Assembly: GCA_002989075.1 (NCBI GenBank)
Contig: PSQN01000016.1
Span: 3,054,336-3,118,335 of the forward strand
DNA: 64,000 nucleotides
Reading direction: 5' to 3'
From: Arthonia radiata
Taxonomy: Eukaryota; Ascomycota; Arthoniomycetes; Arthoniales; Arthoniaceae
The translations under genes were made by a program, and so were the position numbers. Under the pieces are notes generated by a model, which was given only the letters and a program-made list of their open reading frames with translations, did no database searches and was not told where the DNA came from. Positions 62,966 to 64,000 of the stretch are shown in pieces (positions within the stretch are counted from its first letter, which is position 1; every line of letters begins with the position of its first letter).

Positions 62966-64000
62966 TCAGCTGTTGAGATACGCCCTGATGGCACCTGTAA
63001 ACACCTCAGATTAGCCTTCGCCCCAAGCACACGTACGAGAAGATCCCAAACATACCTTGCAGCCTCGTCGCCCCCTCCCCCAGCAACGCACTCACATTCT
63101 CCAGATCATCCCCAGCGGTAATCCCAAACTTTCTCACAAAATCCTTAGCAGCGCCCTCCAAGTCATTATAGTCCTCCCGGTCCTCCTCTTCCGGCCGTCC
63201 AAAGTACGCGTTACTGCTGATGCTCGTCGCGCCCTCGAAACCTTGCAGCCGCGACTTGGCCTCGTCCTGCGCGTTCGCGTCGAACTGGCCCCGTCCGAAG
63301 AACTCATCGCTGCTGATGCCCTTCTGCTGCCCGAACTTCTCGCGTGCGGTTCGGTCGGCATCGTCTTGTGCGGGTCCACGCGATACCGCGCCGAAGCCGC
63401 CGAAGCCGCCCGATGCGGGTTTCGTAGATTTTGCGGCACCCCCTGCGCCGGGCTTCTTGCCCATCTGTCCGAAGCCGAGGCGCTGCACGCCCATGCCGAG
63501 GCGCTCGACGTCGCTGCTGGCGCGGTGGTGCGTTGGGTTAACAGGCTGGGGTGACGCGATCTGGGGTGCGGGGGCTGCGTTCGTGGTTGACTCTTTCGGT
63601 GCTGGGGGCGTTTCCTCCTCAGGATTATAACCTAGCTTCTCAATGCGCTCGGCTTCTTCGCGTGCTTTCCGTTCCGCCTCCTCAAAGTCGAGGTCGTCAG
63701 TATTTGCCACCTTCTTTGCGCCTAGGCCCTTCTTCTTCGCGCCGAGGATGTTGGCTTTGGGTTTTGCGGACCCTGCTGTGGGCGCTTTGCGGACGGCGGC
63801 GGCGGTGGTCGGGGCTTTCTTTTCTGTGCCGTCCGCGGACGCGAGTGGGGATTTAGGGCGATTGAGACCGCCGTTTGCGCCTGCGTTGAGGAAAGGCGAG
63901 GCGGTGCGGGAGGCCTGCGAGGGGGTGCCGACGCGTGAAGGGGGATTGCTGGGGCGCTTGATGGTGGGCTTGTCCCAGGAGGAAAAAAAGTCTTCGTCGG
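62966..64000 (-). CDS. GLO3: ArfGAP Glo3, C-terminal part (cut by window end)
   Basis: Two exons seen: from beyond 64000 to 63056, and 62994-62966 (intron 61 nt, phase 1). The start and the zinc-finger ArfGAP domain lie outside the window. Visible are a Lys/Ala/Pro-rich linker, a helix (FEEAERKAREEAERIEKLGY), ERLGMGVQRLGFGQMGKKPG, the repeated Glo3 motif (KGISSDEFFGRGQFD and TSISSNAYFGRPEE) and the conserved end KDFVRKFGITAGDDLENVSA with GEGATRLQGAIRAYLNS, completed by the last exon. Glo3 stimulates GTP hydrolysis on Arf1 during COPI retrograde transport between Golgi and ER; the Glo3 motif senses coatomer and SNAREs. Confidence 0.93.

Noticed and set aside
1-64000. CRISPR arrays, prophage, bacterial operons
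   Set aside because: No regularly spaced repeats, no Shine-Dalgarno-led polycistrons, and many spliceosomal introns; this is fungal nuclear DNA.
1-64000. A secondary-metabolite cluster around the MpaB-like gene
   Set aside because: No polyketide, peptide or terpene synthase, no P450 and no cluster regulator in the window.
1-64000. RIP-mutated transposon islands
   Set aside because: No long AT-rich blocks, and no reverse transcriptase, integrase or transposase motif was seen in any frame.

Overview
The window is nuclear DNA of a filamentous ascomycete (Pezizomycotina; Dothideomycetes is a plausible guess from protein style, but no marker here proves it). The evidence is short spliceosomal introns (about 38-272 nt, most 50-70, GTRNGT...YAG with CTRAY branch sites), intron-poor multi-domain genes on both strands, intergenic gaps of 0.3-2.7 kb, fungus-specific families (DPP5, ROT1, DUF5321, MpaB-like and DUF2156 proteins, NLR-type N-terminal domains) and GC near 50-55 %. 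I rebuilt exon joins by checking that reading phase and conserved protein motifs are preserved across each junction.

Layout. 0-8 kb: mitochondrial-type two-TM protein, bifunctional biotin enzyme BioDA, MpaB-like oxygenase, small acidic secreted protein, then a gap with an inverted-repeat element. 8-15.5 kb: secreted dipeptidyl-peptidase 5, Ap4A phosphorylase, Myb/SANT-like regulator. 15.3-18 kb: longest gene-poor stretch. 18-29 kb: proline-rich Cys/His protein, ComA-like phosphosulfolactate synthase, acidic nuclear protein with a SUMO-interaction-like motif, Ca2+/H+ exchanger-like protein, coiled-coil protein. 29-36 kb: free-standing DUF2156 transferase (ergosteryl-glycine synthase candidate), a small Cys/His ORF, and the tandem biotin genes BioB and BioF. 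36-41 kb: F-box protein, PQ-loop membrane protein, disordered nuclear protein. 41-46 kb: patatin/DUF3336 lipase and ROT1 with an in-frame TAG. 45.8-49 kb: two tandem zinc-knuckle genes sharing an 'LT[DE][ST]QW' module. 50-57.5 kb: DUF5321 protein and separase, head to head. 58-62.5 kb: NLR-N-term/ankyrin protein and a Cdc25-like rhodanese whose 3' end is tandemly duplicated. The right edge holds the C-terminal part of the ArfGAP Glo3.

How the genes work together. Biotin synthesis from a pimeloyl thioester onward is present: BioF makes KAPA, the aminotransferase and synthetase halves of BioDA make DAPA and dethiobiotin, and BioB closes the ring. BioF-BioB are a tight tandem, while BioDA lies about 29 kb away, so the cluster looks split. 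Most other genes are unrelated housekeeping functions. The observations most worth following are the in-frame stop in ROT1, the tandem zinc-knuckle pair with an unnamed shared module, the split biotin cluster, and the duplicated gene end of the rhodanese.
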